Shown piece by piece: positions 1-6,494 of a stretch of 14,002 nucleotides of DNA (positions are counted from its first letter, which is position 1; the number at the start of each line of letters is the position of its first letter). Source of the DNA: Pseudomonadota bacterium (GTDB taxonomy: Bacteria > Desulfobacterota > Syntrophia > Syntrophales > UBA5619); assembly GCA_018896355.1 (NCBI GenBank), contig JAHIMW010000098.1, positions 1-14,002 on the forward strand, given 5' to 3'. The position numbers were made by a program, and so were the translations under genes. The notes below the pieces were generated by a model. That model saw only the letters and a program-made list of their open reading frames with translations, did no database searches and was not told where the DNA came from.

Positions 1-750
1 GGCCTGATTGATCGTCCGTTCCTTATCCTGGCGAGCCTCATTGACTTCGTTAAAGGCCGGTTTCACGGTATCGGGAGGTGTGACGTCCTGGAGTTCAACG
101 GTGACCAGACGCACCCCGGTTTTATATTCACTCAGGATCTTCTGGATCTCCTCTTTAGCATCGGTGGACACCTCCACGCGGGCGACGGTGAGCACGTCGC
201 TGCCGAGCCGGTTGCCGACCACCCGGCGCATGACTGCCTCGGTGATGTCGCGGATCGTCTTCTGGGCCTCCCGCACGTTAAACAGAAAGAGGATCGGATC
301 TTCGATCCGGTACTGGATGATCCACTGGACATCGATCACATTGAGGTCTCCCGTCAACATGAGAGATTCGCTCTTAAAAGACTTGTTGTCGGCCGCATAC
401 TGCGTCCGCTGGCCCGTGGCGGAGGACAGCGACCGGAAGCCGAATTCTTCTTTGAGAACCCTGGCCGTGGGAAGCGTACGGACCGTTTCGATCCCGAAAG
501 GCACCTTAAAGTGAAGACCCGGCCCGGCCGTGCGGATGACCTTGCCGAATCGCTGCACGATGCCCGTCTCTTCCGGCTGGACCGTGAACCAGGCCGTCCA
601 GAGAGAAAGCAATATCACCGCGACGGGGAGCAAAACAAGAATCGGGGAACCTTTAAAATTAAATGATTGCCATTGCCGTTGAATCTTCTGGATGATCTCG
701 TCTAAAGACGGCGGCTGTCCGTACGGACCAAATCCTCCTTCCGGTGTCAT
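1..750 (-). CDS. hflK: HflK, membrane protease modulator (N-terminal part, cut by window edge)
   Basis: HflK is a stomatin/prohibitin-family (band 7/SPFH) membrane protein. With HflC it forms a large complex around the FtsH protease and modulates degradation of membrane proteins. Translating 750 to 1 gives 250 open codons with no stop, so the 3' end and any hflC lie outside the window. Seen here: a short glycine/proline-rich N-terminus (GGFGPYGQPP), one transmembrane segment at about residues 36-55, then the SPFH domain with EETGIVQRFGK, GPGLHFKVPFGIE and DVQWIIQYRIEDP. The end shows the family motif LQDVTPPDTVKPAFNEV. The start is well supported: AAAGGAGGT lies a few bases before the ATG. 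The N-terminal tail is shorter than the long Gly-rich tail of enterobacterial HflK, so a generic SPFH protein is the alternative. Confidence 0.92.
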   Translation of the reverse strand, partial: MTPEGGFGPYGQPPSLDEIIQKIQRQWQSFNFKGSPILVLLPVAVILLSLWTAWFTVQPEETGIVQRFGKVIRTAGPGLHFKVPFGIETVRTLPTARVLKEEFGFRSLSSATGQRTQYAADNKSFKSESLMLTGDLNVIDVQWIIQYRIEDPILFLFNVREAQKTIRDITEAVMRRVVGNRLGSDVLTVARVEVSTDAKEEIQKILSEYKTGVRLVTVELQDVTPPDTVKPAFNEVNEARQDKERTINQA

Positions 751-823
751 AGACTACCTCCTTTGAATTCCAAAACTTACCTCTGTTTCCATAGATGATT
801 AACAAACAACAATTATTGACAGT

Positions 824-976
824 TTACACCTCGGATTTTGCGCCTTGAACCAGTTCATATAGGACCGGACCGCAGACGTATACGACCTCGTCAACAAGGG
901 CCTGTTCCAATCGCTCTCCCAGCGGGGTTTCCCCCGGCCGGAAATAATCGATCCAGGCGCAGGTGTCGGGTAGAAT
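824..976 (-). pseudogene. PIN-domain (VapC-like) toxin, N-terminal remnant
   Basis: One minus-strand frame reads LPDTCAWIDYFRPGETPLGE, followed by RLEQALVDEVVYVCGPVLYE and LVQGAKSEV, then stop TAA at 826-824. This is the first half of a type II toxin of the VapC/PIN family: an early Asp in the DT(C/S)xWIDYF motif, then the ELVQG segment with its acidic residue. PIN RNases are usually about 130 residues; only about 50 remain, so the distal acidic residues of the active site are missing. There is no good start codon: a TGA lies a few codons upstream in frame, and ATT or TTA would be the nearest candidates. No antitoxin gene is adjacent. I read it as a dead toxin fragment left by deletion. It is unrelated to hflK and the methyltransferase on either side. 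Confidence 0.7.
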
Positions 977-984
977 ATGCGTTG

Positions 985-1013
985 ATAATATGTCTGATCA
1001 GATGACATGTCAA
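985..1013 (-). promoter_or_regulatory. Strong sigma70-type promoter with two abutting palindromes
   Basis: On the minus strand TTGACA (1013-1008) is followed after exactly 17 bases by TATTAT (990-985), a near-consensus promoter reading toward the PIN remnant and hflK. Two perfect 10-bp palindromes, TGACATGTCA (1003-1012) and TCTGATCAGA (993-1002), touch each other and fill the -35 and spacer. Such symmetry is typical of operators, and VapB-type antitoxins autoregulate through palindromic sites. The likely reading is a former vapBC operator-promoter now placed directly before the PIN fragment. Whether it still drives hflK is unknown. Confidence 0.6.
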
Positions 1014-1039
1014 GCACGAAGATCGAAAAAGGCGCTTTT

Positions 1040-1615
1040 TTACTCTTTTCCCATCAGCGCGGCTCGGCTCAGGGCGATCGCAGGCTCTTCCAGAGCCCGG
1101 AATCCCGCTTCCCGGCAAACCGCGAGCGTCCTTTCGAAGCTTCTCAGCGTCACATGGAATTTCGGCTCGACAAGGAGGAGCCGGCCCCCCGTTTTCAGCA
1201 GGGCAAAGATCTCCCGGAAGAAGCGGGGCTTGTCCGGCACCTCGTGAGTCATCCAGAAGGCGAGGGCGAAATCGACCGGCCCTTCGACCCCCAGGCTCTC
1301 CTTCCGGCAGCGGTGGAGTGCGATCCGGTCGGCGACACCCGCCCCGCGGGCCCGCCTTTCCAACGCGTCCAGCATCTGCTGCTGGAGATCGACGGCGATC
1401 ACCCGTCCCTCTGGACCGGCCAGCTTCGCCAGGCCCAGGGTGAAGTATCCCATCCCGCAGCCGATATCCACTGCGCTCATGCCGGGCTTCAGATAGGGGT
1501 CGAGGAGAGATTCCGGTTTATGAAAAATGCGGCGCAGCGGGTTGTCAAAGCTGTAGCACATCCACCAGGGACAGATCATGTTGTTTGTCCGCTGCAGTTT
1601 CTCGATAAGTCCCAT
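1040..1615 (-). CDS. Class I SAM-dependent methyltransferase, substrate unknown
   Basis: This 191-residue protein has a Rossmann-fold methyltransferase domain. Motif I, VDIGCGMGYF (residues 49-58), binds S-adenosylmethionine. An acidic residue ends strand 2 in VIAVDL (about residue 76), and the later GGRLLLVEPKFHV is a UbiE/Methyltransf_11-type motif. The N-terminus carries CPWW (15-18), which I recognise as recurring in this subgroup of small methyltransferases. It does not show the three-cysteine layout expected of ArsM arsenite methyltransferases, so an arsenic role is not supported despite arsC next door. The start is backed by AAAGGGAGG before the ATG. It follows arsC on the same strand after a gap of about 220 bases in which I see no gene. 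A weak A/T hairpin lies just after its stop (about 1024-1040). Confidence 0.8.
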   Translation of the reverse strand: MGLIEKLQRTNNMICPWWMCYSFDNPLRRIFHKPESLLDPYLKPGMSAVDIGCGMGYFTLGLAKLAGPEGRVIAVDLQQQMLDALERRARGAGVADRIALHRCRKESLGVEGPVDFALAFWMTHEVPDKPRFFREIFALLKTGGRLLLVEPKFHVTLRSFERTLAVCREAGFRALEEPAIALSRAALMGKE

Positions 1616-1839
1616 TATAGCCTCCCTTTAAACCGTGGCGCCGTCCGCCTCGCCGCGTCAATCGCTAAGAATCTCCGCTGTTTTATTCTTTCAACGGGAA
1701 ATGACTTATCCCTACCGCCGACGCGTTGAAAAATCAAGCGTGAATGATGGAATCGTACGATAGCCGATGAACGGGCCGGAAAGAAGCAGCGGTTGGAGCG
1801 GAGGAGCGCCCGAGGGGCATAAGCACGGATCTCGCATCG

Positions 1840-2271
1840 CTACAGATTGAAGGATGCACCCCAATCCCTGACCGCGCTTCTGATGTCGCTCCTGATCTTC
1901 CGGATGGCGTCCATCTTCTCCTCCAGCGTGCCGGTCAGAAGCGCCGGGTCGGGAAAAGACCAGTGGAGAAGCTTGACCACACCGGGAAAGATAGGGCAAC
2001 GCTCGGCGCTCGATTCATCGCAGACGGTGATGACCCACGAAAAAAGCTCCCCCGCTTTGAAGAGATCATAGACGCTCTTCGTCCGGTTTTGAGAGATATC
2101 GATGCCCACCTCGTCCATCGCTATCACGATCAGGGGATTCAGGGCCCCGGGTTCAAGCCCGGCGCTTTTCGCTTCGAACCGATCGCCATAGAGGAGATTC
2201 AGCCAGGTTTCCGCCATCTGGCTCCGGGCGCTATTGTGAATGCAAACAAACAGAACCTTCTTTCTCTTCAT
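1840..2271 (-). CDS. arsC: Arsenate reductase, low-molecular-weight phosphatase (ArsC) family
   Basis: The predicted enzyme is cytosolic and reduces arsenate to arsenite through a cysteine relay. The 143-residue protein opens with the P-loop VCIHNSARSQMAE: nucleophile Cys10 and the CX5R signature ending at Arg16. Cys84 and Cys92 lie in CDESSAERCP as likely relay cysteines, followed by HWSFPDP, which contains the general-acid Asp. In the well-known thioredoxin-coupled ArsC of plasmid pI258 the triad is Cys10-82-89, so the last pair here is one residue further apart. I chose the start at 2271 over an upstream ATG at 2304 because AGAGGAAAG precedes it and the family begins at this point. It lies downstream of phoB on the same strand, separated by a pstS fragment. 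A simple protein tyrosine phosphatase is less likely given the cysteines. Confidence 0.85.
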   Translation of the reverse strand: MKRKKVLFVCIHNSARSQMAETWLNLLYGDRFEAKSAGLEPGALNPLIVIAMDEVGIDISQNRTKSVYDLFKAGELFSWVITVCDESSAERCPIFPGVVKLLHWSFPDPALLTGTLEEKMDAIRKIRSDIRSAVRDWGASFNL

Positions 2272-2305
2272 CTTTCCTCTCCGAGGCCGTTTTGGGCCAA
2301 CCAAA

Positions 2306-2335
2306 CAGAGACAGGTCTTTCACGACCTGTCTCTG
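2306..2335. repeat. 11-bp inverted repeat, hairpin near arsC start
   Basis: CAGAGACAGGT (2306-2316) and its exact reverse complement ACCTGTCTCTG (2325-2335) flank an 8-base loop. It overlaps the stop of the pstS remnant and ends 35 bases before arsC. No T-run follows on the minus strand, so a classical terminator is unlikely. Its core resembles the palindrome at 5687-5711, suggesting a REP-like repeat family. Confidence 0.6.
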
Positions 2336-2476
2336 CATAGAGCCTTCAGGGTCACCTGGGCGATCGGCAGAACCGTCGTCGATCTCTTGATCACGAAGCT
2401 CCCGACCAAGGCCGTGCCGACACCAATCGCCAAGAACAGGGCATCCAAAATCAACTGCTTTAGATATCGTTTTCAT
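2320..2476 (-). pseudogene. pstS: 5' remnant of a second pstS (frameshifted)
   Basis: The minus-strand sequence starts ATGAAAACG. Removing one A from the AAAA run gives MKRYLKQLILDALFLAIG, then GTALVGSFVIK and RSTTVLPIAQVTLKA. This aligns with the intact PstS of this window (MRKFFQQLILGGFCLAIG, GTAFAENIVIK, GSTTVLPVAQVALEA); 11 of the last 15 residues are identical. The fragment keeps the signal-peptide region and the first phosphate-binding loop, then drifts and stops at TGA (2322-2320). Most of the gene is gone. It sits between phoB and arsC in the direction of the operon, so it may be read through but cannot make a phosphate-binding protein. It looks like a relic of a duplicated pstS or of a rearranged pst operon. 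Confidence 0.72.
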
Positions 2477-2506
2477 GACGGCACTTCCCATTCTGTAACG
2501 GACATA

Positions 2507-3229
2507 TCAGGCATCCTCATCGGCAAACTTGTAGCCGATACCCCTCACCGTGAGGATATATCGGGGGGTTTCCTTGTCCGGTTCGATCACCCCGCGGAGG
2601 CGGCTGATATGGACGTCCACGGTCCGGGGCTCCACGAAGGCCTCGTCCCCCCAAACGCGGTCCAGCAGTTGCTCCCTGCTGTAGACCCGGCCGGGATGGC
2701 CGATGAAAAATTGAAGCAGCTTGAATTCACGAGAACTCAGTTCGACCGGTTGGCCATCCACCGTCACCTGATAGGATTTGAAATCGACGTGGAGCCCTCT
2801 GAAATCGAACGATTCCGGCAGATCGTCGTCCGGACGCCGTTCCGACCGCCGCAGGACGGCTCGAACGCGGGCGATCAACTCCCGGATGTGGAACGGCTTG
2901 GTGATGTAGTCGTCCGCTCCGATCTCCAGACCCAGAATCTTGTCCACGGGGTCGGACTTGGCGGTCAGCATAATGATGGGGATGGCGGCTGTTTCGGCCT
3001 GGCGACGGATCATCCGGCAGACCTCCATGCCCGGCATCGCCGGCATCATCAGGTCGAGGATGACGAGATCCGGTTTGTCCGCATTCACCATCTCCCAGGC
3101 CTTCCGCCCGTCAAAGGCCTTGCAGACGGCAAAACCTTCCTGTTCGAGGTTGTAGGCGATCAGTTCGACGATATCTTTTTCGTCATCGGCAACGAGGATT
3201 TTCTTTTGTATCATGCAAGGATCCGTCAT
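2507..3229 (-). CDS. phoB: Phosphate regulon response regulator PhoB
   Basis: An OmpR/PhoB-type DNA-binding response regulator of 240 residues. The receiver domain (about 9-125) has the acidic pair Asp15/Asp16, phospho-acceptor Asp59 in VILDLMMP, the conserved Thr in IIMLTAKSD and the Lys in DYITKPF. A winged-helix output domain follows (about 140-235), with LSSREFKLL, RTVDVHISRLR and the terminal YILTVRGIGYKF. PhoR phosphorylates it when phosphate is scarce, and it then activates promoters with PHO boxes such as the one before pstS at 9168-9185. Its ATG overlaps the phoR stop by four bases (ATGA), indicating translational coupling. A second Met five residues in (3214) is an alternative start, as neither has a strong Shine-Dalgarno. 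It is the last intact gene of the operon. Confidence 0.93.
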   Translation of the reverse strand: MTDPCMIQKKILVADDEKDIVELIAYNLEQEGFAVCKAFDGRKAWEMVNADKPDLVILDLMMPAMPGMEVCRMIRRQAETAAIPIIMLTAKSDPVDKILGLEIGADDYITKPFHIRELIARVRAVLRRSERRPDDDLPESFDFRGLHVDFKSYQVTVDGQPVELSSREFKLLQFFIGHPGRVYSREQLLDRVWGDEAFVEPRTVDVHISRLRGVIEPDKETPRYILTVRGIGYKFADEDA

Positions 3230-4983
3230 TTTGATTCCCGGAAAACGGGAAAGTAAAGCGAAACCGTCGTGCCGTGACCCAGGGTACTGTCGATGATCAC
3301 CCGTCCACCGTGGGCCATCATAAGGTGTTTGACGATGGACAACCCCAACCCCGTGCCGCCCGGTTCGCGGGAGCGCGTCTTGTCCGCCCGGTAGAAGCGC
3401 TCGCCCAGCCTTGGGATCTCACCCTTCGGGATGCCGACGCCCGTATCGGCGATCCGGACGGTCAGGCACTCTTCCTCACCCGGTGAAGTCGTGATGGCGA
3501 TCGTCCCCCCGACCGGGGTAAATTTGATAGCATTATCCAGGATATTGATCAGAATCTGCGCCAGCCGGTCCCGATCGGCGCGGATCAGCGGAAGCTCCCC
3601 GGCAATCTCTTTGCGGATCGTCAACCCTTTTTCCCCGGCCCTCGCCTCGACAACGGCCAGGACCTGATCGACCGCCTCTTCGATCCGCACCCCTTCCAGG
3701 TGGAGTTTCGTCTCGCCCAGTTCGAGACCGGACAAGGTCAGGAGATCATCCACGAGGCGGTTCAGCCGTTCGGCGTTCTCCCGGATCGTCCGCAGGAACT
3801 TCCGGGCCGTCTCCGGGTTTTCGAAGGCGCCCTGCTGCAGGGTTTCCGCAAATCCGATGATCGCCGTCAGAGGCGTTCGGATTTCGTGGGTGACGTTGGC
3901 CACGAAATCGGTGCGGGTCCTTTCGAGCTTCTTCAGGCGCGTCACGTCGTGGAAGACCAGCATGGTTTTGCGCTCCCCGCCGGTCTCACCCTGAACGGCG
4001 GATATCGTCACGTCCATTATGACCGGCCGGTCGTCCCCCAGACCGATCTCCTCGTAGACGGTCTCTTTCCTCTCCCGGAACCGCTCCAGCGCGTCGTGGA
4101 GTTCAATATTTCTGAACGCCTCCAGAAGAGTTTTGCCAATGACCTCCCCGCGCGGCCGGCCGGTCATCTCCGCCATTCCCCGATTGACCGACTCGATCCG
4201 GTTTTCCGCGTCCAGGACCATAACCCCTTCGCTCATGCCGGAAAACAGCGATTCCAGTTTTCGTTTCTCTTCGCCGGCCGTTCGGATCTTTTCCTGAAGC
4301 GCCGTCACCATTTCATTTATGTTTTCGGACAGTAGACCGATTTCATCCCGGGATTCGATCCACAGAGCACCGGAGATGTCCCCCGTGCGGACCTTCCCGG
4401 TGAACGCCGCCAGCCTGCCGATGGGGGAGAGCATCCTGAGGGAAAACAGCAGCGCAATCAACAGGAAGGCGATCATGGTCCCAAGAAGGATACCGAAAAC
4501 GGCCTCTCCGATCCCGTCGATGGTCCGCGTGATTTCCGCGAGCGGACGGGAGAGGCGGACGTAACCCGTCGTTCGCGGTCCCTCTCGGAGGGGGATGGCC
4601 ACATAGAGCATCTCCTGCTTCAGGGTATGGCTATAGCGGACCGCCTTTCCCACGCCCCTCAGACGGGCTTCCTGGATCTCCGAGCGGTTCCGGTGATCGT
4701 CCGTTTCTGCGTCGCCAAGTTCCGAATCTGCCGTAACCCGGCCCGCGGCGTCGATCAAGGTCAGGCGGGCTCGGGTGCGTTCCGCCAGTTCTCCGGCGTG
4801 CCGGACGATCTCTCCCGCCGGCATCAGTGCGATGATTCGCGCGCCGGCCGCCATCTCCTCCTCGATCCGGATCATGAGATCCCTCTTGAGTTCTCTTTCG
4901 ATCAGAAGGCCGGCGACCGTGACGGCTGCGACGCCGATCGCGATAAAGGCGACAATAAATTTATGGAAAAGACGAATTTTCAT
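3226..4983 (-). CDS. phoR: Phosphate regulon sensor histidine kinase PhoR
   Basis: A membrane-bound histidine kinase of 585 residues. Domain order: TM1 (about 9-28); an extracytoplasmic domain of about 130 residues with LTLIDAAGRVTADSE; TM2 (about 161-183); HAMP (about 185-235); a PAS domain (about 243-345, starting LFSGMSEGVMVLDAENRI); and the HisKA dimerisation domain with the phospho-acceptor His366 in FVANVTHEIRTPL. The C-terminal HATPase domain has an N box (INILDNAIKFTP) and G boxes (ADTGVGIP, GGTGLGLSIVKHL). The periplasmic plus PAS layout is the long PhoR type of Gram-positives and Desulfobacterota, larger than the roughly 430-residue E. coli protein. It overlaps phoU upstream and phoB downstream by four bases each. 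GGAGAACGG precedes its ATG. Position between phoU and phoB strongly supports the name. Confidence 0.92.
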   Translation of the reverse strand: MKIRLFHKFIVAFIAIGVAAVTVAGLLIERELKRDLMIRIEEEMAAGARIIALMPAGEIVRHAGELAERTRARLTLIDAAGRVTADSELGDAETDDHRNRSEIQEARLRGVGKAVRYSHTLKQEMLYVAIPLREGPRTTGYVRLSRPLAEITRTIDGIGEAVFGILLGTMIAFLLIALLFSLRMLSPIGRLAAFTGKVRTGDISGALWIESRDEIGLLSENINEMVTALQEKIRTAGEEKRKLESLFSGMSEGVMVLDAENRIESVNRGMAEMTGRPRGEVIGKTLLEAFRNIELHDALERFRERKETVYEEIGLGDDRPVIMDVTISAVQGETGGERKTMLVFHDVTRLKKLERTRTDFVANVTHEIRTPLTAIIGFAETLQQGAFENPETARKFLRTIRENAERLNRLVDDLLTLSGLELGETKLHLEGVRIEEAVDQVLAVVEARAGEKGLTIRKEIAGELPLIRADRDRLAQILINILDNAIKFTPVGGTIAITTSPGEEECLTVRIADTGVGIPKGEIPRLGERFYRADKTRSREPGGTGLGLSIVKHLMMAHGGRVIIDSTLGHGTTVSLYFPVFRESK

Positions 4984-5669
4984 CCGTTCTCCGCGGAGGC
5001 CGGCTTGTGCCGGACGCTCGTTCCCGTAACCATGTAGATGACCATGTCCGCGACGCCTTCGGCATGATCCGCGATCCGCTCCAGGCTCTTGGAGATCTGC
5101 ATGATGTAGAGACAGACTTGAATTTTCCGGGGATCCTCCATCATGAATGTGAGCAGCTCCCGGAAAACCTGGTCGTTCAACTGGTCGATGACGGCTTCTT
5201 CCTCCCGGACCTTCTTCGCCAGCTCGATGTCTTCACGCACCATGGCATCCAGACTCTTCCGGATCATCCCCCGGCTGATCTCAACCATCCGGGGGAGGTC
5301 GATGTAGGGCTTGATCTGCGGAAGGTCATTGAGGATCAGCACCTTCTCGGCGATGTTCGCCGCCATGTCCCCGATGCGCTCCAGATGGCCGGTGATCTTG
5401 ATGGCCGTTGTGATGAAGCGCAGATCACGGGCAGAGGGCTGCCGCAGTGCCAGCAGACGGATGCACTTCTCTTCCAGATCGACGTCCAGACGGTCGATCT
5501 GTTCGTCTTCACGGACGATCTCTCTCGCCAGAACGGAGTTCCTTTCCAGAAGCGCCTGCGCCCCCCGCTCGAGCGCCCTTTCCGTCAGGGCGCCAAGATA
5601 AAGGAGGCCATCCCGGATCTCCTGGAGTTCCCGCTCGTATTCCCGGCTGGTGTGTCTTTTGTCTTCCAT
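4980..5669 (-). CDS. phoU: Phosphate transport/signalling regulator PhoU
   Basis: PhoU is a cytoplasmic, peripheral three-helix-bundle repeat protein. It links the Pst transporter to PhoR and damps the Pho response when phosphate is sufficient. The 229-residue length is normal for the family. Both repeats show their metal-binding-type motifs: ERIGDMAANIAEKV in the first half and SLERIADHAEGVADMVIYMVTG in the second, which is the standard C-terminal ending. The long helical N-terminus (YERELQEIRDGLLYLGALTE) also fits. TTGGAG lies at a workable distance before the ATG. The spacer to pstB (54 bases) is the longest in the operon and contains a REP-like palindrome, whereas the junction with phoR overlaps. 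Confidence 0.94.
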   Translation of the reverse strand: MEDKRHTSREYERELQEIRDGLLYLGALTERALERGAQALLERNSVLAREIVREDEQIDRLDVDLEEKCIRLLALRQPSARDLRFITTAIKITGHLERIGDMAANIAEKVLILNDLPQIKPYIDLPRMVEISRGMIRKSLDAMVREDIELAKKVREEEAVIDQLNDQVFRELLTFMMEDPRKIQVCLYIMQISKSLERIADHAEGVADMVIYMVTGTSVRHKPASAENG

Positions 5670-5686
5670 GGAATTTTCTCCAATAA

Positions 5687-5711
5687 GGGGACAGATTTCA
5701 AATCTGTCCCC
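5687..5711. repeat. REP-like palindrome between pstB and phoU
   Basis: GGGGACAGATTT and its exact reverse complement AAATCTGTCCCC flank a single central base: a perfect 12-bp stem inside the operon. From general knowledge, GGGGACAGATTT/AAATCTGTCCCC units occur repeatedly in many proteobacterial genomes and are often linked to REP-associated (Y1/TnpA_REP) transposases. In the mRNA it would form a very stable hairpin that could uncouple pst from phoU-phoR-phoB expression or protect the upstream message. No T-run follows, so it is not a classical terminator. Confidence 0.7.
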
Positions 5712-5723
5712 GGCGCCGCGGTA

Positions 5724-6494
5724 TTACCCGAAGCGTCCGGTAATGTAGTCCTCCGTATGTTTCACGTCCGGATTGGTGAAGATCTTTTCCGTAGCGTTGA
5801 ATTCGATCAGTTTTCCCAGGTAGAAGAAACCCGTGTATTCCGAGATGCGGGCCGCCTGCTGCATGTTGTGGGTCACGATGATGATGGTATAATGCTTCTT
5901 CAACGTGTCGATCAACTCCTCGATCTTCGCGGTCGAGATCGGGTCCAGGGCCGATGTCGGTTCGTCCATCAGGATGACGTCGGGTTTCATGGCGAGCGCC
6001 CGGGCGATGCAGAGGCGCTGCTGCTGGCCGCCGGAGAGGGTCATGGCCGACTTGGTAAGGATATCCTTCACTTCGTCCCACAGAACCACCTGCTTCAGGC
6101 TCTCCTCCACCAGGGCCTCGATCTCTCCGCTGTCCCGGATTCCCGCCAGTTTCGGCGCGTAGGTGATGTTGTTATAGATCGATTTCGGAAAGGGATTCGG
6201 TTTCTGAAACACCATTCCGATCCGCTGGCGGATCTCCACGGGGTCTACGTCGGGGGCATAGATGTTCCGATCTTCAAAGAGGATCTCCCCCTCCACGCGG
6301 GTACCGTCGATCAGGTCGTTCATCCGGTTGAGGAGCCTGAGCAGTGTGGACTTTCCGCAGCCGGATGGCCCGATCAGCGCGGTGACCCTGTTCTTTTCGA
6401 AATTCATCGTGATGTCCGAAAGCGCCCGGAAAGCGCCGTAGAAGAAATCTACACCTTTTGTCCGGATGATGAAATCTTTTTCCACAGTCACCAC
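5724..6494 (-). CDS. pstB: Phosphate ABC transporter ATP-binding protein PstB
   Basis: This is the ATPase subunit driving phosphate import through PstAC at the cytoplasmic membrane. The 256 residues contain Walker A GPSGCGKST (42-50), a Q-loop in GMVFQKPNPFP, which is characteristic of PstB, the ABC signature LSGGQQQRL, Walker B VILMDEPTSALDP and the switch His in IIVTHNM. The family C-terminal ending KHTEDYITGRFG is intact. The start is a GTG at 6494 inside the pstA 3' end (7-base overlap), with AAGGA at a suitable distance. A GTG three codons later is an alternative. Overlap with pstA implies translational coupling. Confidence 0.95.
   Translation of the reverse strand: MVTVEKDFIIRTKGVDFFYGAFRALSDITMNFEKNRVTALIGPSGCGKSTLLRLLNRMNDLIDGTRVEGEILFEDRNIYAPDVDPVEIRQRIGMVFQKPNPFPKSIYNNITYAPKLAGIRDSGEIEALVEESLKQVVLWDEVKDILTKSAMTLSGGQQQRLCIARALAMKPDVILMDEPTSALDPISTAKIEELIDTLKKHYTIIIVTHNMQQAARISEYTGFFYLGKLIEFNATEKIFTNPDVKHTEDYITGRFG

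Noticed and set aside
8..514. 168-codon plus-strand ORF
   Set aside because: It is antisense to hflK, whose frame is open over 250 codons with clear SPFH motifs and a strong ribosome site; the plus-strand product resembles no protein.
799..1017. 72-codon minus-strand ORF in the hflK-methyltransferase gap
   Set aside because: Its sequence resembles nothing, while the neighbouring frame shows PIN-domain residues; it begins upstream of the promoter elements.
1024..1040. A/T-rich hairpin just after the methyltransferase stop as terminator
   Set aside because: The stem is mostly A-T with a 3-base loop, too weak to call a terminator.
1007..1729. 240-codon plus-strand ORF over the methyltransferase
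   Set aside because: Antisense shadow; the minus strand has a SAM-binding motif and a good Shine-Dalgarno.
1040..2271. arsC plus methyltransferase as an arsenic methylation pair
   Set aside because: The methyltransferase lacks the cysteine pattern of ArsM and is separated from arsC by about 220 bases; its substrate cannot be named.
2231..2491. 86-codon minus-strand ORF between phoB and arsC
   Set aside because: It is the wrong frame of the degraded pstS; a one-base correction gives a PstS-like peptide instead.
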